From SZUA-448 sp964602475 (GTDB lineage Bacteria; Bacillota; Clostridia; Lachnospirales; Lachnospiraceae), in NCBI GenBank assembly GCA_964602475.1, contig CAZRRN010000004.1, positions 1 through 64,000 of the forward strand: a stretch of DNA of 64,000 nucleotides, in the 5' to 3' direction. The number at the start of each line of letters is the position of its first letter. Position 1 is the first letter of the stretch. The notes under the pieces were generated by a model, which was given only the letters and a program-made list of their open reading frames with translations, did no database searches and had not been told where the DNA came from. Shown piece by piece: positions 8,236 through 17,611 of this stretch. The translations under genes and the position numbers were made by a program.

Positions 8236-10134
8236 ATGATTAAGAACGGACACAAAACTATCGGAGTTCATATTGCCGAAATATTTGGTGAGTATCCCGG
8301 CGCTCTTTGCTTTGGCATCTCTTCTGAAGCAAAAAAGCTTGGTTATAATGTTGTTTTCTTTACTAATTACAACGGCTACGGAAAACGTGCCTATGATAAC
8401 GGAGAAATATTTATTTCTGATCTTCCCGACTATTCTGCTCTTGACGGACTGATTCTGTCAACCGATACCATTCATGTCAACGGACTCGAGGAACGGATTA
8501 CCGAAAATATAAAAACCATCTCCTGTCCTGTTGTTTCTATCAGACATTCCTTCGAAAACTGTTACAATGTTCTTGTAAATGACAATTATATTCTGGAAGA
8601 TATAATCACACATTTTATTGAAGTACATCATTTCAAACATTTGGCTTTTCTTGCCGGTCCGAAAGGTTTTCCTGATTCTGAAGCCAGGCTGAACTGTTTT
8701 TACCGTATTATGAATGAACATGGTTTAAAGGTTGACGATTCCGATATTTTTTACGGTGATTTCTGGAAGGCAAAAGGCTATGAAGCAGTAGATTACTTCT
8801 GTGCCGAGGGAAAGGAATGGCCTCAGGCAATTGTCTGTGCAAATGATTATATGGCAATTACGGTATGTAATGCCCTGATTGACCGTGGGATTCGTGTTCC
8901 GGAGGATATTGCAGTCTCAGGGAATGATGATGTAGCCTCTGCCACCTATTACTCTCCGTCACTTACTACAGCCGGTATGCCTATTTCAAATATGGGAGAA
9001 ACAGCTGTTGATGTTTTAGATGCACTGTTTCATGGAAAGAAAGTCGATAAAAATACCTATCTTAACTCATATACAGTCTATCGGGAATCCTGTGGCTGTC
9101 AATCCTGTACCACAGACCGTAATTCTGTTTCCCGTACTCTTATGAATCGTTTTGATAAACTGCGTACTACCTACCAGCATAATTCCTCTATGTCAAATGT
9201 TCTGACTGCAATGAATACTCTGGAGGATATCTGCAATCATCTTGGATACTATGTTTACGCAATTGAAGGGTTTAAGAATTTCTATATGTGTCTCTGTTCC
9301 GACTGGCTGAAGCTAAACCGTCCTTCCGGATTTTCCGACAATGTTTTTCTTGCCTTTCATGAGAATTACAACGGACAATCCTTTTCCTCTACACCCACCT
9401 TTCCCAGGCATGAATTATTACCGTCTGAGGTTTTGTCTGGGGAACCGGTTGTTTATTATGTTAATGTACTGCATTATCACGAGAAAATTTTCGGTTATGT
9501 GATTCTGGAATTTATAGAAAATAATACCTATTCCTCTTCTTATGAAGGCTGGCTGATTAATGTCGGAAACGCACTGGAAAATATCTGTACTGCAACAGAA
9601 ATGAATCGTCTGGTCGGAGAACTTGCCCGTACCTACTCTGTCGATCTTCTGACCGGTCTTTATAACCGCCGGGGTCTCGAAGTTCTGTCAAAGGAACTTC
9701 TAAGCTCGCCTCATACTGAAAAAGAACAGCTGATGATTTTCTGTGCAGATATGGATGACCTGAAAGCAGTCAACGATAATTATGGACACGCAAGCGGAGA
9801 TATTGCAATTAAGGCGATTTCCGAGGCTCTGCAGGAAGCAGCTGTCGACAATTACATCTGTGCACGCTGTGGCGGTGATGAGTTTACCGTGATTGGAATC
9901 CTTAGATCTGATTCTACTCCTTTACAATACGCACAACGATTCAATGAGCGGATTGATCTGTTCAATAAAGCTGATGAACGTCCGTGGCTTTTACGTGTCA
10001 GCTATGGATGGGTTGTTCTTCCGATATCAACTATTGAAGATATTGAAGAAGGCATGAAGCAGGCAGACGGACATCTTTATAAAGAAAAAGCGATGAACAA
10101 AGCCCGTCGTCTGATTGAGACTCTGGAACGTTAA
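8236..10134 (+). CDS. LacI-type sugar-sensor domain fused to GGDEF diguanylate cyclase
   Basis: Residues 1 to about 290 form a type 1 periplasmic-binding fold of the LacI/GalR kind: KTIGVHIAEIFGEYPG start, VCANDYMAI, DIAVSGNDDVASA and SPSLTTAGMP are the usual landmarks. The DNA-binding headpiece is absent and there is no signal peptide or membrane segment, so it should be cytosolic. A Cys-rich hinge (ESCGCQSC), a roughly 150-residue linker that may be GAF-like, and a GGDEF domain (about 465-625) follow. The active motif CGGDEF is at about 545; no RxxD inhibitory site is seen. I infer that a sugar or similar ligand controls c-di-GMP synthesis. GGAG lies 12 nt before the ATG. Confidence 0.88.
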   Translation: MIKNGHKTIGVHIAEIFGEYPGALCFGISSEAKKLGYNVVFFTNYNGYGKRAYDNGEIFISDLPDYSALDGLILSTDTIHVNGLEERITENIKTISCPVVSIRHSFENCYNVLVNDNYILEDIITHFIEVHHFKHLAFLAGPKGFPDSEARLNCFYRIMNEHGLKVDDSDIFYGDFWKAKGYEAVDYFCAEGKEWPQAIVCANDYMAITVCNALIDRGIRVPEDIAVSGNDDVASATYYSPSLTTAGMPISNMGETAVDVLDALFHGKKVDKNTYLNSYTVYRESCGCQSCTTDRNSVSRTLMNRFDKLRTTYQHNSSMSNVLTAMNTLEDICNHLGYYVYAIEGFKNFYMCLCSDWLKLNRPSGFSDNVFLAFHENYNGQSFSSTPTFPRHELLPSEVLSGEPVVYYVNVLHYHEKIFGYVILEFIENNTYSSSYEGWLINVGNALENICTATEMNRLVGELARTYSVDLLTGLYNRRGLEVLSKELLSSPHTEKEQLMIFCADMDDLKAVNDNYGHASGDIAIKAISEALQEAAVDNYICARCGGDEFTVIGILRSDSTPLQYAQRFNERIDLFNKADERPWLLRVSYGWVVLPISTIEDIEEGMKQADGHLYKEKAMNKARRLIETLER

Positions 10135-10191
10135 TCACCGCCTTTTTATGTTATGAATTTCTGTTCTGCCGCATTGTTCTTCAGTGCTGTT

Positions 10192-11571
10192 CTATTGCGT
10201 TGTTATATTCTGAATCCAGACTCCTTTTTTCACAAGAATAAATCCAATAACACATTTGATTGCATCCACCGACTGTACTATAATAAACAGCGGAATTATC
10301 GGCATGTCTGTAGTGTAGACAAGAATTGCCGCAACCGGTATACTGGCAACCCATACATAAACACTGTCAAATAAAAAGGTAATTACCGTCTTGCCTCCGG
10401 ATCTTAATGTAAAATAAGAAGCATGCAAAAACGCATGAATTGGCATATAAGCGGATGCGATCAATATAAAATAAGTCGCAAGCTCTTTTACTTCCTCCGA
10501 CGTGTTGTAGATTTTCGGAAATTGCGATGCCATCAAAGCCATTACCCCTCCGACAACAAAACAGCAGAGAACTGAGAAGGTGATCATACGGTAAGCACTT
10601 TCTCTTGCCTCTTCCTTTTTATCGGCTCCCAGCAGCTGTCCGACGATAATCGCTACCGTACTTCCGAGTGCGATAAAAACAACATTAAAAAGGTTCGAAA
10701 TCGTCGATGATATATTCGTCGCTGCAACTACTGCCAGTCCCCGTACCGAGTAACACTGGTTCAGCACTGCAATCCCTGCCGCCCATAGTCCTTCATTGAC
10801 AATCAGCGGAGTTCCCTTCACGATAATCCGCTTGACAAGCTCCTTCGGAATCCGAAGACTTCGATAAGCTCCCTGTATAAAAATATTTTTAGAGGAATTG
10901 ATGTGCGTCCAGAGAATCACTATCCCAAGTTCTGCAAATCTGGAAATGACGGTTGCTGTTGCTGCTCCTGTTACTCCGAGCTCCGGACAACCCCATTTAC
11001 CGAAAATCAGAGCATAATTCAAAAGAAAATTTAATATGACCGCAACAATTCCCGCCAACATTGGAACCAATGTCTGGTCGGTTTCACGCAGAGTTCCGGA
11101 ATAGGCCTGCACAAAGGCAAACGGAAGAAGCCCAAGGAACATAACGAAAAGATATTCCTTCGCATAAGATAGCGTCAGGATGATATCTCCGCCGGAAGCT
11201 TCCTCATGAAGGTAAAGATTAATCAGATTTTCTCCGAAGACAGCAAGTATTGCTCCTCCGAGAAATGTAATCAGGGTGCAGGCAATCAGCTTAAAGCGAA
11301 ACGTATAGCGAACTCCTTCATGGTTCCTTTTTCCATAAAACTGAGCGCCAAAAATACCCGCTGCCGATACTGCTCCAAAAATAACAAGATTAAAAACAAA
11401 AATTAATTGATTTACAATCGCAACTCCGGACATCGCTTCCGTCCCGATTCGCCCCACCATAATATTATCGAGCATTCCTACAAAATTCGTAATTGCATTC
11501 TGTACCATAATCGGAAGTGCCAAAGACAGTACCTTTTTGTAAAATGCTTTATCACCAAACAAACGACTCAT
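10192..11571 (-). CDS. MATE family efflux transporter
   Basis: The 459-aa polytopic protein has the two-bundle, 12-helix MATE pattern. The N-terminal VQNAITNFVGMLDNIMVGRIG and GVAIVNQ motifs are conserved, and the second half repeats them (ATNISSTISNLFNVVFIALG, VGQLLGADK). Such proteins export cationic drugs or metabolites using Na+ or H+. It begins 29 nt after the HD-GYP gene and is likely the last gene of the apt-relA run. AAGGAA precedes the ATG. The substrate cannot be predicted from sequence. Confidence 0.93.
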   Translation of the reverse strand: MSRLFGDKAFYKKVLSLALPIMVQNAITNFVGMLDNIMVGRIGTEAMSGVAIVNQLIFVFNLVIFGAVSAAGIFGAQFYGKRNHEGVRYTFRFKLIACTLITFLGGAILAVFGENLINLYLHEEASGGDIILTLSYAKEYLFVMFLGLLPFAFVQAYSGTLRETDQTLVPMLAGIVAVILNFLLNYALIFGKWGCPELGVTGAATATVISRFAELGIVILWTHINSSKNIFIQGAYRSLRIPKELVKRIIVKGTPLIVNEGLWAAGIAVLNQCYSVRGLAVVAATNISSTISNLFNVVFIALGSTVAIIVGQLLGADKKEEARESAYRMITFSVLCCFVVGGVMALMASQFPKIYNTSEEVKELATYFILIASAYMPIHAFLHASYFTLRSGGKTVITFLFDSVYVWVASIPVAAILVYTTDMPIIPLFIIVQSVDAIKCVIGFILVKKGVWIQNITTQ

Positions 11572-11600
11572 TCTGATTCCTTGATTCCTATCCCTTCCTA

Positions 11601-12248
11601 CTACAATACCTTTTTGCTGTTTCTTTGCAGGCTCTTCTGGTTGATATCACATACATAGTCTTTAATCTCTCCGAAATCGGCACTGTGAACCATACTTAAA
11701 AAAGCTACAAATATCCTCATATCAAAATTCTTAACTTCATCAATCATCAGCTCCACCGCAGTTTCCATATCAAATGCCGAACGGTATGGGCGCTCCGAAA
11801 TCAGCGCTGCAAAGACGTCACAGGCACGTAGAATCCGCGACATATATGGGATTGCAACGCCCTTCAGATTTGAGGGGTACCCGGATCCATCGTAGTTCTC
11901 ATGATGATGATAGACTGCCTCAAGCACTTCAGGCGAATATATATCCATTTCCTTCAGCACCTCGTAACCAAGTGTCGGATGCATTCGGACATATTTCATT
12001 TCCTCAATCCGTAATGTATCATTTCTGCGTCCATACAGATACTCTCCAAGCTTCAGTTTTCCGATATCATGAATCATTCCCGCACGTGCTATCTCAGTAC
12101 AGAAATCGTCGTTCTTCTGCAATTCTCTGGAAAGTCGAACAGCAAGATTACTGACCAGAATTCCATGGTCAATTGCATCCTGCATATCCTCAAGAAGTGC
12201 ATCCTCCATTTCCAGCGGTTCGGTTACACTGTGGCTTAGCATCTCCAT
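11601..12248 (-). CDS. HD-GYP domain protein, probable c-di-GMP phosphodiesterase
   Basis: A single HD-GYP domain fills the protein. The metal-site HDIGKL, the HP in MHPTLGYE, the HHHENYDGSGYP block (the GYP signature) and the RACDVFAAL segment are all intact, so hydrolysis of c-di-GMP is plausible. There is no receiver or sensor domain. I prefer the start at 12248 (MEMLSHS), which has GAGGA about 8 nt upstream; an ATG 15 nt earlier has its ribosome site too close. The C terminus after residue 180 is short and not recognised. The 44-nt gap to hemZ suggests co-transcription. Confidence 0.85.
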   Translation of the reverse strand: MEMLSHSVTEPLEMEDALLEDMQDAIDHGILVSNLAVRLSRELQKNDDFCTEIARAGMIHDIGKLKLGEYLYGRRNDTLRIEEMKYVRMHPTLGYEVLKEMDIYSPEVLEAVYHHHENYDGSGYPSNLKGVAIPYMSRILRACDVFAALISERPYRSAFDMETAVELMIDEVKNFDMRIFVAFLSMVHSADFGEIKDYVCDINQKSLQRNSKKVL

Positions 12249-12292
12249 ATTATCGTTCCTCATCTTCCGTATATAGTTACTATATGGCAGTT

Positions 12293-13855
12293 CTAACGAA
12301 ATAGCCCCTCACTGTTATCCCTCAGAAATTCCTGCTTCCTTATAATCATTTCATGAATCCTGTTGATATAATGCTCTAGATTTTTGACATTTTCAACACG
12401 TTCAATTCTGACTCCCTTTTCGGGATTACTCCCCTGATATACGAATTTCGATGATCCTCCTGCACCGAGTGCAAGAATTGTCTGCTTTTCTTCCATAATC
12501 AGTATATTATATAAGCCTTCTTTTCCATATCTCGCATAACCTACATTTTCTAGATTTTCTGTCATGTTTTTCTGTCTGTAGAGATAGTATGGGCTATAAT
12601 CATGATTAGCGGCGTACTGCGCTGTCAGCCGGAGCATTTCCGGTACTCCGCTTGCTCCGATTTCCCGAAATCCCTGATGCTCAATATTTAGACGTGCTGC
12701 TCGCTTTAATGCCAGAGTATGAACCGTCAGGCTGTCTGGATCTAGTGCTTCAATCCTTCGCAGCGTTTCTTCCACATCTCCGGGCGTTTCTCCTGTAAGT
12801 CCGATAATCAGATCCATGTTAATGTTATCATGCCCACATTCTCTTGCGAGATGAAATGCCGCTTCTATCTGTTCTGAAGTGTGCCGTCTTCCGATTGCTT
12901 CCAGCGTTTTGTCATTCATGGACTGCGGATTAATAGAGATTCTCCCGACTCCCAGTGCTTTTAGGGTTTCCAGTTTCTCTTTTGTAATGCTGTCCGGTCG
13001 TCCTGCCTCAACCGTAAATTCCCGGCATCCGGAAAAATCAAAGCTGCTTTGAAGCTTTTTAATCAGCCGGTCAAGCTGATCAGCAGATAATGTGGTCGGT
13101 GTACCTCCACCGATATAGACTGTCTGAAGAGGTCTCCCGGGAAACAGCTTTGCTGCCGCTTCAATCTCCAGAAACAATGCATCCAGATAGGGTTCAACCA
13201 TATGCCCAAAGCCCTTAAGAGGGAAGGAGGTAAAGGAACAGTAATGACAGGTGGTCGGACAGAACGGAATGCCGATATAAAGACTATATCCGTCCTCATA
13301 CTGCAGATTTTTAAGCAGCTCTGTTTCACGTTGTGCAACCCGAAGGCTCACTTCGGTTTTTTCTTCCGAGCAGTAATATACGGTTTTCATCTGTGTCCGT
13401 ATTTCATTCTCGGGAATCCCCTCTTCCATCTGTTCATATACCAGCTTTGTCGGACGTACTCCGGTCAGAATTCCCCATGGAAGTACTTCGTTTGTTTCCT
13501 TCGAAAGAATTCGATAGATTGCTCGCGCCAGCTGATTTCGGTACATTTTCCTCTCTGATGGAGCATTTTCCATGACTACTGACGTTACTCTGTAATCACG
13601 AAAAAAAGCAGCATGAAATCTTAACATCCCAAGATGTATTACAAGCCCGTACTCTATCTCGAACGGCTCTGTTTCATATCCCTCTGTCTTTGTATCATTT
13701 GTACAATACAAAAGCTTCCCCTCCGATACGCTCGGCCAGGCAAGCTCTTCATCAAAGAATTGTACTTCCGTTTCGACCGGTTCATCCTGAAAAAAGGATT
13801 TCACCAGTGGGCGCAATTCCTGTTCAAATTGTTCGCCCATCATGACAAACTGCAT
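12293..13855 (-). CDS. hemZ: Radical SAM coproporphyrinogen dehydrogenase-like protein HemZ
   Basis: The radical SAM motif CPTTCHYC (CxxxCxxC) is followed by IGGGTPTTLS and the HemN-type QSMNDKTLEAIGRRH and DLIIGLTGE. About 170 residues precede the radical domain, as in Bacillus HemZ (about 500 aa). HemZ-type proteins are named as oxygen-independent coproporphyrinogen oxidases, but the family is diverse and no other haem gene is here, so the substrate is not settled. The order relA-MBL hydrolase-hemZ is common in clostridia. GAAATGAGGAA precedes the ATG. Confidence 0.86.
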   Translation of the reverse strand: MQFVMMGEQFEQELRPLVKSFFQDEPVETEVQFFDEELAWPSVSEGKLLYCTNDTKTEGYETEPFEIEYGLVIHLGMLRFHAAFFRDYRVTSVVMENAPSERKMYRNQLARAIYRILSKETNEVLPWGILTGVRPTKLVYEQMEEGIPENEIRTQMKTVYYCSEEKTEVSLRVAQRETELLKNLQYEDGYSLYIGIPFCPTTCHYCSFTSFPLKGFGHMVEPYLDALFLEIEAAAKLFPGRPLQTVYIGGGTPTTLSADQLDRLIKKLQSSFDFSGCREFTVEAGRPDSITKEKLETLKALGVGRISINPQSMNDKTLEAIGRRHTSEQIEAAFHLARECGHDNINMDLIIGLTGETPGDVEETLRRIEALDPDSLTVHTLALKRAARLNIEHQGFREIGASGVPEMLRLTAQYAANHDYSPYYLYRQKNMTENLENVGYARYGKEGLYNILIMEEKQTILALGAGGSSKFVYQGSNPEKGVRIERVENVKNLEHYINRIHEMIIRKQEFLRDNSEGLFR

Positions 13856-13920
13856 TAATTCCTCATTTCCGAGTGACTTACAAGCTATCTGTTTACGCTC
13901 AAAAACAAATAGGATCGGAT

Positions 13921-14550
13921 TTAGTCATTCAATAAATACGTGTTGTTCCTCTTTTCATAAGACAAGGTAGTCTTCGGTCCATGACCGGGGTACACCGTAA
14001 TATCATCACCAAGTAAAAACAGGCGCTCCCGGATTGACTTAAGAAGCTGCATGGAATTTCCCGTGTGCAAATCGGTTCTTCCGACCGATTCGAAAAATAA
14101 CGTATCACCGCTGAACAGAATTGCTTCCTTCTCGCAGTAATAACAGACACCGCCTTTCGTATGTCCCGGAGTAAAAATTACTGTAAATACTCTTGTACCG
14201 AGAGTCAGTCTTTCCTTATCCTTTAACAGGATATCCGGATATACTGTACATTCTCTTCTCACGGAAGCAGATTCGTTCATCACCGGATTACCAAGCAGCT
14301 CCGCTTCCTCTTCCCCTGCTCCAACCGGTATCCGAAATCGTTCTGCAACTTCTTTGACTGCATAAATATGATCAAAATGTCCGTGCGTCAATAATATCCC
14401 TTTCGGCACCAGACCATCCTCTTGAATTGTATTAATAATGGTTCCTGCTTCATCTGCCGGGTCAATGATAAAGGTTTCTTTCGTCTCCTCCTCTGTAACC
14501 AGATAACAATTAGTTCGAACCATTCCGAGTATCAGCCGTTTCACCCTCAT
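13921..14550 (-). CDS. Metallo-beta-lactamase fold hydrolase (glyoxalase II-like)
   Basis: The 209-aa protein carries the zinc motif THGHFDHI, a second-shell His (TPGHTKGG), the bridging Asp in FSGDTLFFESVGRTD and the terminal His in VYPGHGPKT. This is the short glyoxalase II/YcbL subgroup that acts on thioesters such as S-lactoylglutathione or bacillithiol analogues. Its physiological substrate here is unknown. GGAGGAG precedes the ATG, and it lies 17 nt after relA, so translation and transcription are likely linked. Confidence 0.92.
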   Translation of the reverse strand: MRVKRLILGMVRTNCYLVTEEETKETFIIDPADEAGTIINTIQEDGLVPKGILLTHGHFDHIYAVKEVAERFRIPVGAGEEEAELLGNPVMNESASVRRECTVYPDILLKDKERLTLGTRVFTVIFTPGHTKGGVCYYCEKEAILFSGDTLFFESVGRTDLHTGNSMQLLKSIRERLFLLGDDITVYPGHGPKTTLSYEKRNNTYLLND

Positions 14551-14567
14551 TAGTCTCCTCCGTCCTG

Positions 14568-16859
14568 TCAGCCGGTTGTCCTCTTAATATCAATTACACT
14601 TTCCACGTTATGAAGCTTTGCAATTACTGAGTTCATCTGTTCCACACTGTTGATTTCGAATCCGACACTGATGGTTGCTGTCCCCTGCTTGTTCGTTCTT
14701 GCGGTCAGAGAAACTATTTCGATTTTGTTCTCGGTAAAAACCCGGGAAATATCAACAATAATTCCGTTCCTGTTACTGGCAAAAACCCGAAGCTCTGCAT
14801 AATAGTTTTCTTTTTCGCTCTGCTCCGGTGTCAGATTCCATTCCGCATCAATCAGTCTGATTCGATCCTCTTCCGGAAGATTAATTATGTTGATACAGTC
14901 TGTCCTATGCAGGGAGACTCCTCGCCCACGGGTAACAAAACCAATAATCTCGTCTCCCGGAACCGGTGAGCAGCATTTGGAAAAATGAACAGCTACATCG
15001 TCAATTCCCTGAACAACAATCCCACCTTTTTTCGATGCCTTGGAGCTCTTTTCAAGAATCACTCCGGAGATTGACTCAATAATTTCGTTATCGGTAATGT
15101 TTTTTTTATTCTTACGGTCGTATTCCTCAATCAGTTTGTTTACAATCTGACCTTCCTTAAGACCGCCTCGTCCGACTGCCGCATAGATGGAATCCCAATC
15201 ACGGAATCCGTATTTTCTCATACACGGCTCAGTAAATTCGGGTTTTAACAGATCCGACAATACCACAGTTTTTGCTTTACAGTATGCAGTCAGCAGTTCT
15301 TTTCCCCGCTGGATGTTATCATCTTTTAATTCTTCCTTGAACCACTGGTTGATTTTATTCTTAGCCTGAGTACTTTTAACAATACTCAGCCAGTCACGAC
15401 TCGGACCCTTGGAATTCTGTGATGTAACAACTTCAATCCGGTCTCCATTTTGGATAATATAGTCAATCGGTACAAGCTTGCCATTCACACGCGCACCGAC
15501 CATTTTATTTCCGACAGCACTGTGGATGCTGTATGCAAAATCAACCGGATTTGATCCTGCAGGAAGATTTTTAACATCTCCTGTAGGTGTAAAGCAGAAT
15601 ACATTATCAGAGAAAAGATCAAAATCATTCTTCAGAAGGCTTAAGAACTCCTTATTGTCTGACAGATCTCTCTGCCATTCCAGAATTTCCCGAAGCCAGT
15701 TCAGCTTCTCTCCCTCGGTATCTGCTCCACTCTTTCCGTCTTGTTTTTCTTTGTATTTCCAGTGTGCGGCAATACCGTATTCAGCGGTACGATGCATCTC
15801 CCAGGTTCGTATCTGAATCTCGAACGGCTGTCCGCTTGGTCCAATCAGGGTTGTGTGGAGAGACTGGTACATGTTAGGTTTCGGCATTGCAATATAATCC
15901 TTAAATCGACCCGGAATCGGTTTGTACATCTCATGAATCACTCCAAGTGCCGCATAACAATCCTTCACGGTATTGACCAGAATCCGCACAGCAAACAGAT
16001 CATATATCTGTTCCAACGTTTTATTCTGATTTACCATCTTTTTATAGATACTGAATAAGTGCTTTACACGCCCGTCAATCGTTGCTTCTATGCCTGCTTC
16101 ACTAATATGGGATTCAACCTCTGCTACGATCTGGGAAATAAACTCTTCCCGTTCTTCTTTTTTTACAGCTATCTTTTCATTCAAATCATTATAGACATCC
16201 GGATAGAGGTAGCGAAGCGATAAATCATCCAGCTCGACTTTGATTCTTGAAATACCGAGCCGCTGTGCAATCGGCGCATAGATATCCAGAGTTTCCCGCG
16301 ACTTGGACAGCTGTTTCTGCGGTGTCTGGTATTCCATCGTCCGCATGTTGTGCAGACGATCGGCAAGCTTAATCAGTATTACACGGATATCCTTTGCCAT
16401 AGCCAGAAACATTTTACGAAGATTCTCTGCCTGAAGCTCAATCTTGTCCGCTGAATAGTTTAATTTCGTCAGTTTTGTAACTCCGCTGACCAGCAAAGTA
16501 ACTTCATCACCGAATTCGGTACGCATTTCTTCCTCGGTCATGGAAGTATCTTCCAAAACATCATGCAAAATTCCGGCAACAATCGTCTCTTTGTCCAGCT
16601 CCAGTTCCGCAAGAATAATTGCAACACAGAGCGGATGAATAATATAGGGTTCACCTGATCTTCTCAGCTGTCCCTGATGCATTTCAGACGCAACCTGATA
16701 AGCCTTCTCAATCATGGATAAATCAGTGGAAGGCCGGTAATGGCGTATCGTCTCAATCAATCGCTCGTAGAGATCCTCCGGTTTGGTGGATTCATTCGGC
16801 GCAATATTCCCGAGAGCGGGACGCTCATATTCCATTATCGATTGCAGTTTCTCATCCAT
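14568..16859 (-). CDS. relA: Bifunctional (p)ppGpp synthetase/hydrolase (RelA/SpoT)
   Basis: This long RSH enzyme makes and degrades the stringent-response alarmone. Domains in order are an HD hydrolase (HDVLEDT near residue 98), a synthetase (YQSLHTTLIG, EIQIRTWEMH, EYGIAAHWKYK), TGS (FTPTGDVKNLPAG), a zinc-finger-like region with HFSKCCSPVPGD, and a C-terminal ACT domain. All key motifs of both activities are kept. At 763 aa the length is normal for Firmicutes Rel. It follows apt by 34 nt, a classical Firmicutes pair. AGGAG sits about 11 nt before the ATG. Confidence 0.97.
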   Translation of the reverse strand: MDEKLQSIMEYERPALGNIAPNESTKPEDLYERLIETIRHYRPSTDLSMIEKAYQVASEMHQGQLRRSGEPYIIHPLCVAIILAELELDKETIVAGILHDVLEDTSMTEEEMRTEFGDEVTLLVSGVTKLTKLNYSADKIELQAENLRKMFLAMAKDIRVILIKLADRLHNMRTMEYQTPQKQLSKSRETLDIYAPIAQRLGISRIKVELDDLSLRYLYPDVYNDLNEKIAVKKEEREEFISQIVAEVESHISEAGIEATIDGRVKHLFSIYKKMVNQNKTLEQIYDLFAVRILVNTVKDCYAALGVIHEMYKPIPGRFKDYIAMPKPNMYQSLHTTLIGPSGQPFEIQIRTWEMHRTAEYGIAAHWKYKEKQDGKSGADTEGEKLNWLREILEWQRDLSDNKEFLSLLKNDFDLFSDNVFCFTPTGDVKNLPAGSNPVDFAYSIHSAVGNKMVGARVNGKLVPIDYIIQNGDRIEVVTSQNSKGPSRDWLSIVKSTQAKNKINQWFKEELKDDNIQRGKELLTAYCKAKTVVLSDLLKPEFTEPCMRKYGFRDWDSIYAAVGRGGLKEGQIVNKLIEEYDRKNKKNITDNEIIESISGVILEKSSKASKKGGIVVQGIDDVAVHFSKCCSPVPGDEIIGFVTRGRGVSLHRTDCINIINLPEEDRIRLIDAEWNLTPEQSEKENYYAELRVFASNRNGIIVDISRVFTENKIEIVSLTARTNKQGTATISVGFEINSVEQMNSVIAKLHNVESVIDIKRTTG

Positions 16860-16893
16860 ACGTAAAATTACTCCTAAATACCGTTGAAATTCT

Positions 16894-17418
16894 TTATTTT
16901 CCGGGATACTGAATCACAGAGGCAATGTTGTATCCCTTTAAATGTTCTCTTCCGTTCAATCCCTGAAGCTCCATCAGAAAAATAATCTTTACGACTTCTC
17001 CGCCTAACTGCTCAACAAGACGGATAATCGCTGCAATTGTTCCCCCGGTTGCCATTAGGTCATCAATAATAACCACCTTCTGTCCCGGTAAAACTGCATC
17101 CTTATGTATCTCTATCTCCGCGGTTCCGTATTCCAGTGCGTATTCGGCTGAAATGGTTTCGTATGGCAACTTCCCCTTTTTACGTACCGGAACCATTGCT
17201 TTGTTCAGATTGTAAGCAATCGGAGTCCCGAAGATAAAGCCTCTGGATTCCGGACAAACCACCACATCAAATTCCACATCTTTTAGAAGCTCCTGCATTT
17301 TATCCACTGCAAGCTTCAGACCGTCACGATCCTGCAGTACACTCGTCACATCGCGGAACATAATCCCTTCTTTCGGGAAATTCGGAATCGTCCTGACATA
17401 TTCTTCTATTCTTTTCAT
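16894..17418 (-). CDS. apt: Adenine phosphoribosyltransferase
   Basis: Apt turns adenine and PRPP into AMP. The PRPP loop VVIIDDLMATGGT, the ESRGFIFG segment and MFRDVTSVL are diagnostic. I take the start at 17418 (MKRIEEYV): GGGG lies 6 nt upstream, and the ATG 12 nt earlier (MGIN) lacks a ribosome site. Start and ribosome site form the 3' edge of leader repeat copy A, and two other genes with that repeat start at the same offset. The product is 174 aa, normal for the family. First gene of the apt-relA run. Confidence 0.96.
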   Translation of the reverse strand: MKRIEEYVRTIPNFPKEGIMFRDVTSVLQDRDGLKLAVDKMQELLKDVEFDVVVCPESRGFIFGTPIAYNLNKAMVPVRKKGKLPYETISAEYALEYGTAEIEIHKDAVLPGQKVVIIDDLMATGGTIAAIIRLVEQLGGEVVKIIFLMELQGLNGREHLKGYNIASVIQYPGK

Positions 17419-17514
17419 ATTAATCCCCATTTCTGCGTTTTTTGCGCATAACCAGCTTTATATCAAGCACTGCACAAGCACAGCTCTCTTTGCAAAAGGT
17501 TTATTCTTCACATT
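17419..17514 (-). repeat. Dispersed leader repeat, copy A (upstream of apt)
   Basis: This roughly 95-nt stretch before apt matches copies B (29680-29779) and C (41542-41640), all in the same orientation to their gene. Shared blocks in transcript order are TGTGAA near the 5' edge, GTGCTTGA, GTTATGCGC, an AAAAA run, and CGCAGAAATG, ending exactly 9 nt before the start codon. Copy A is the most diverged: its first hairpin is eroded, but TGCG/CGCA around the A run can still pair. Confidence 0.75.
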
Positions 17515-17611
17515 ACTTTTCATACAGTGACCGTTTTACTGGAGCCGCTGATTACCCCAATAAAAAACTTATCCAAAATTATAACATATTTTATACTTTT
17601 CTGCAAATTAT

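Noticed and set aside
17460..17475. TTGACA/TTGATA hexamer in the leader repeat as a promoter
   Set aside because: At 17 nt downstream all three copies have an A run, not a -10 element, so a promoter is not supported by the sequence.
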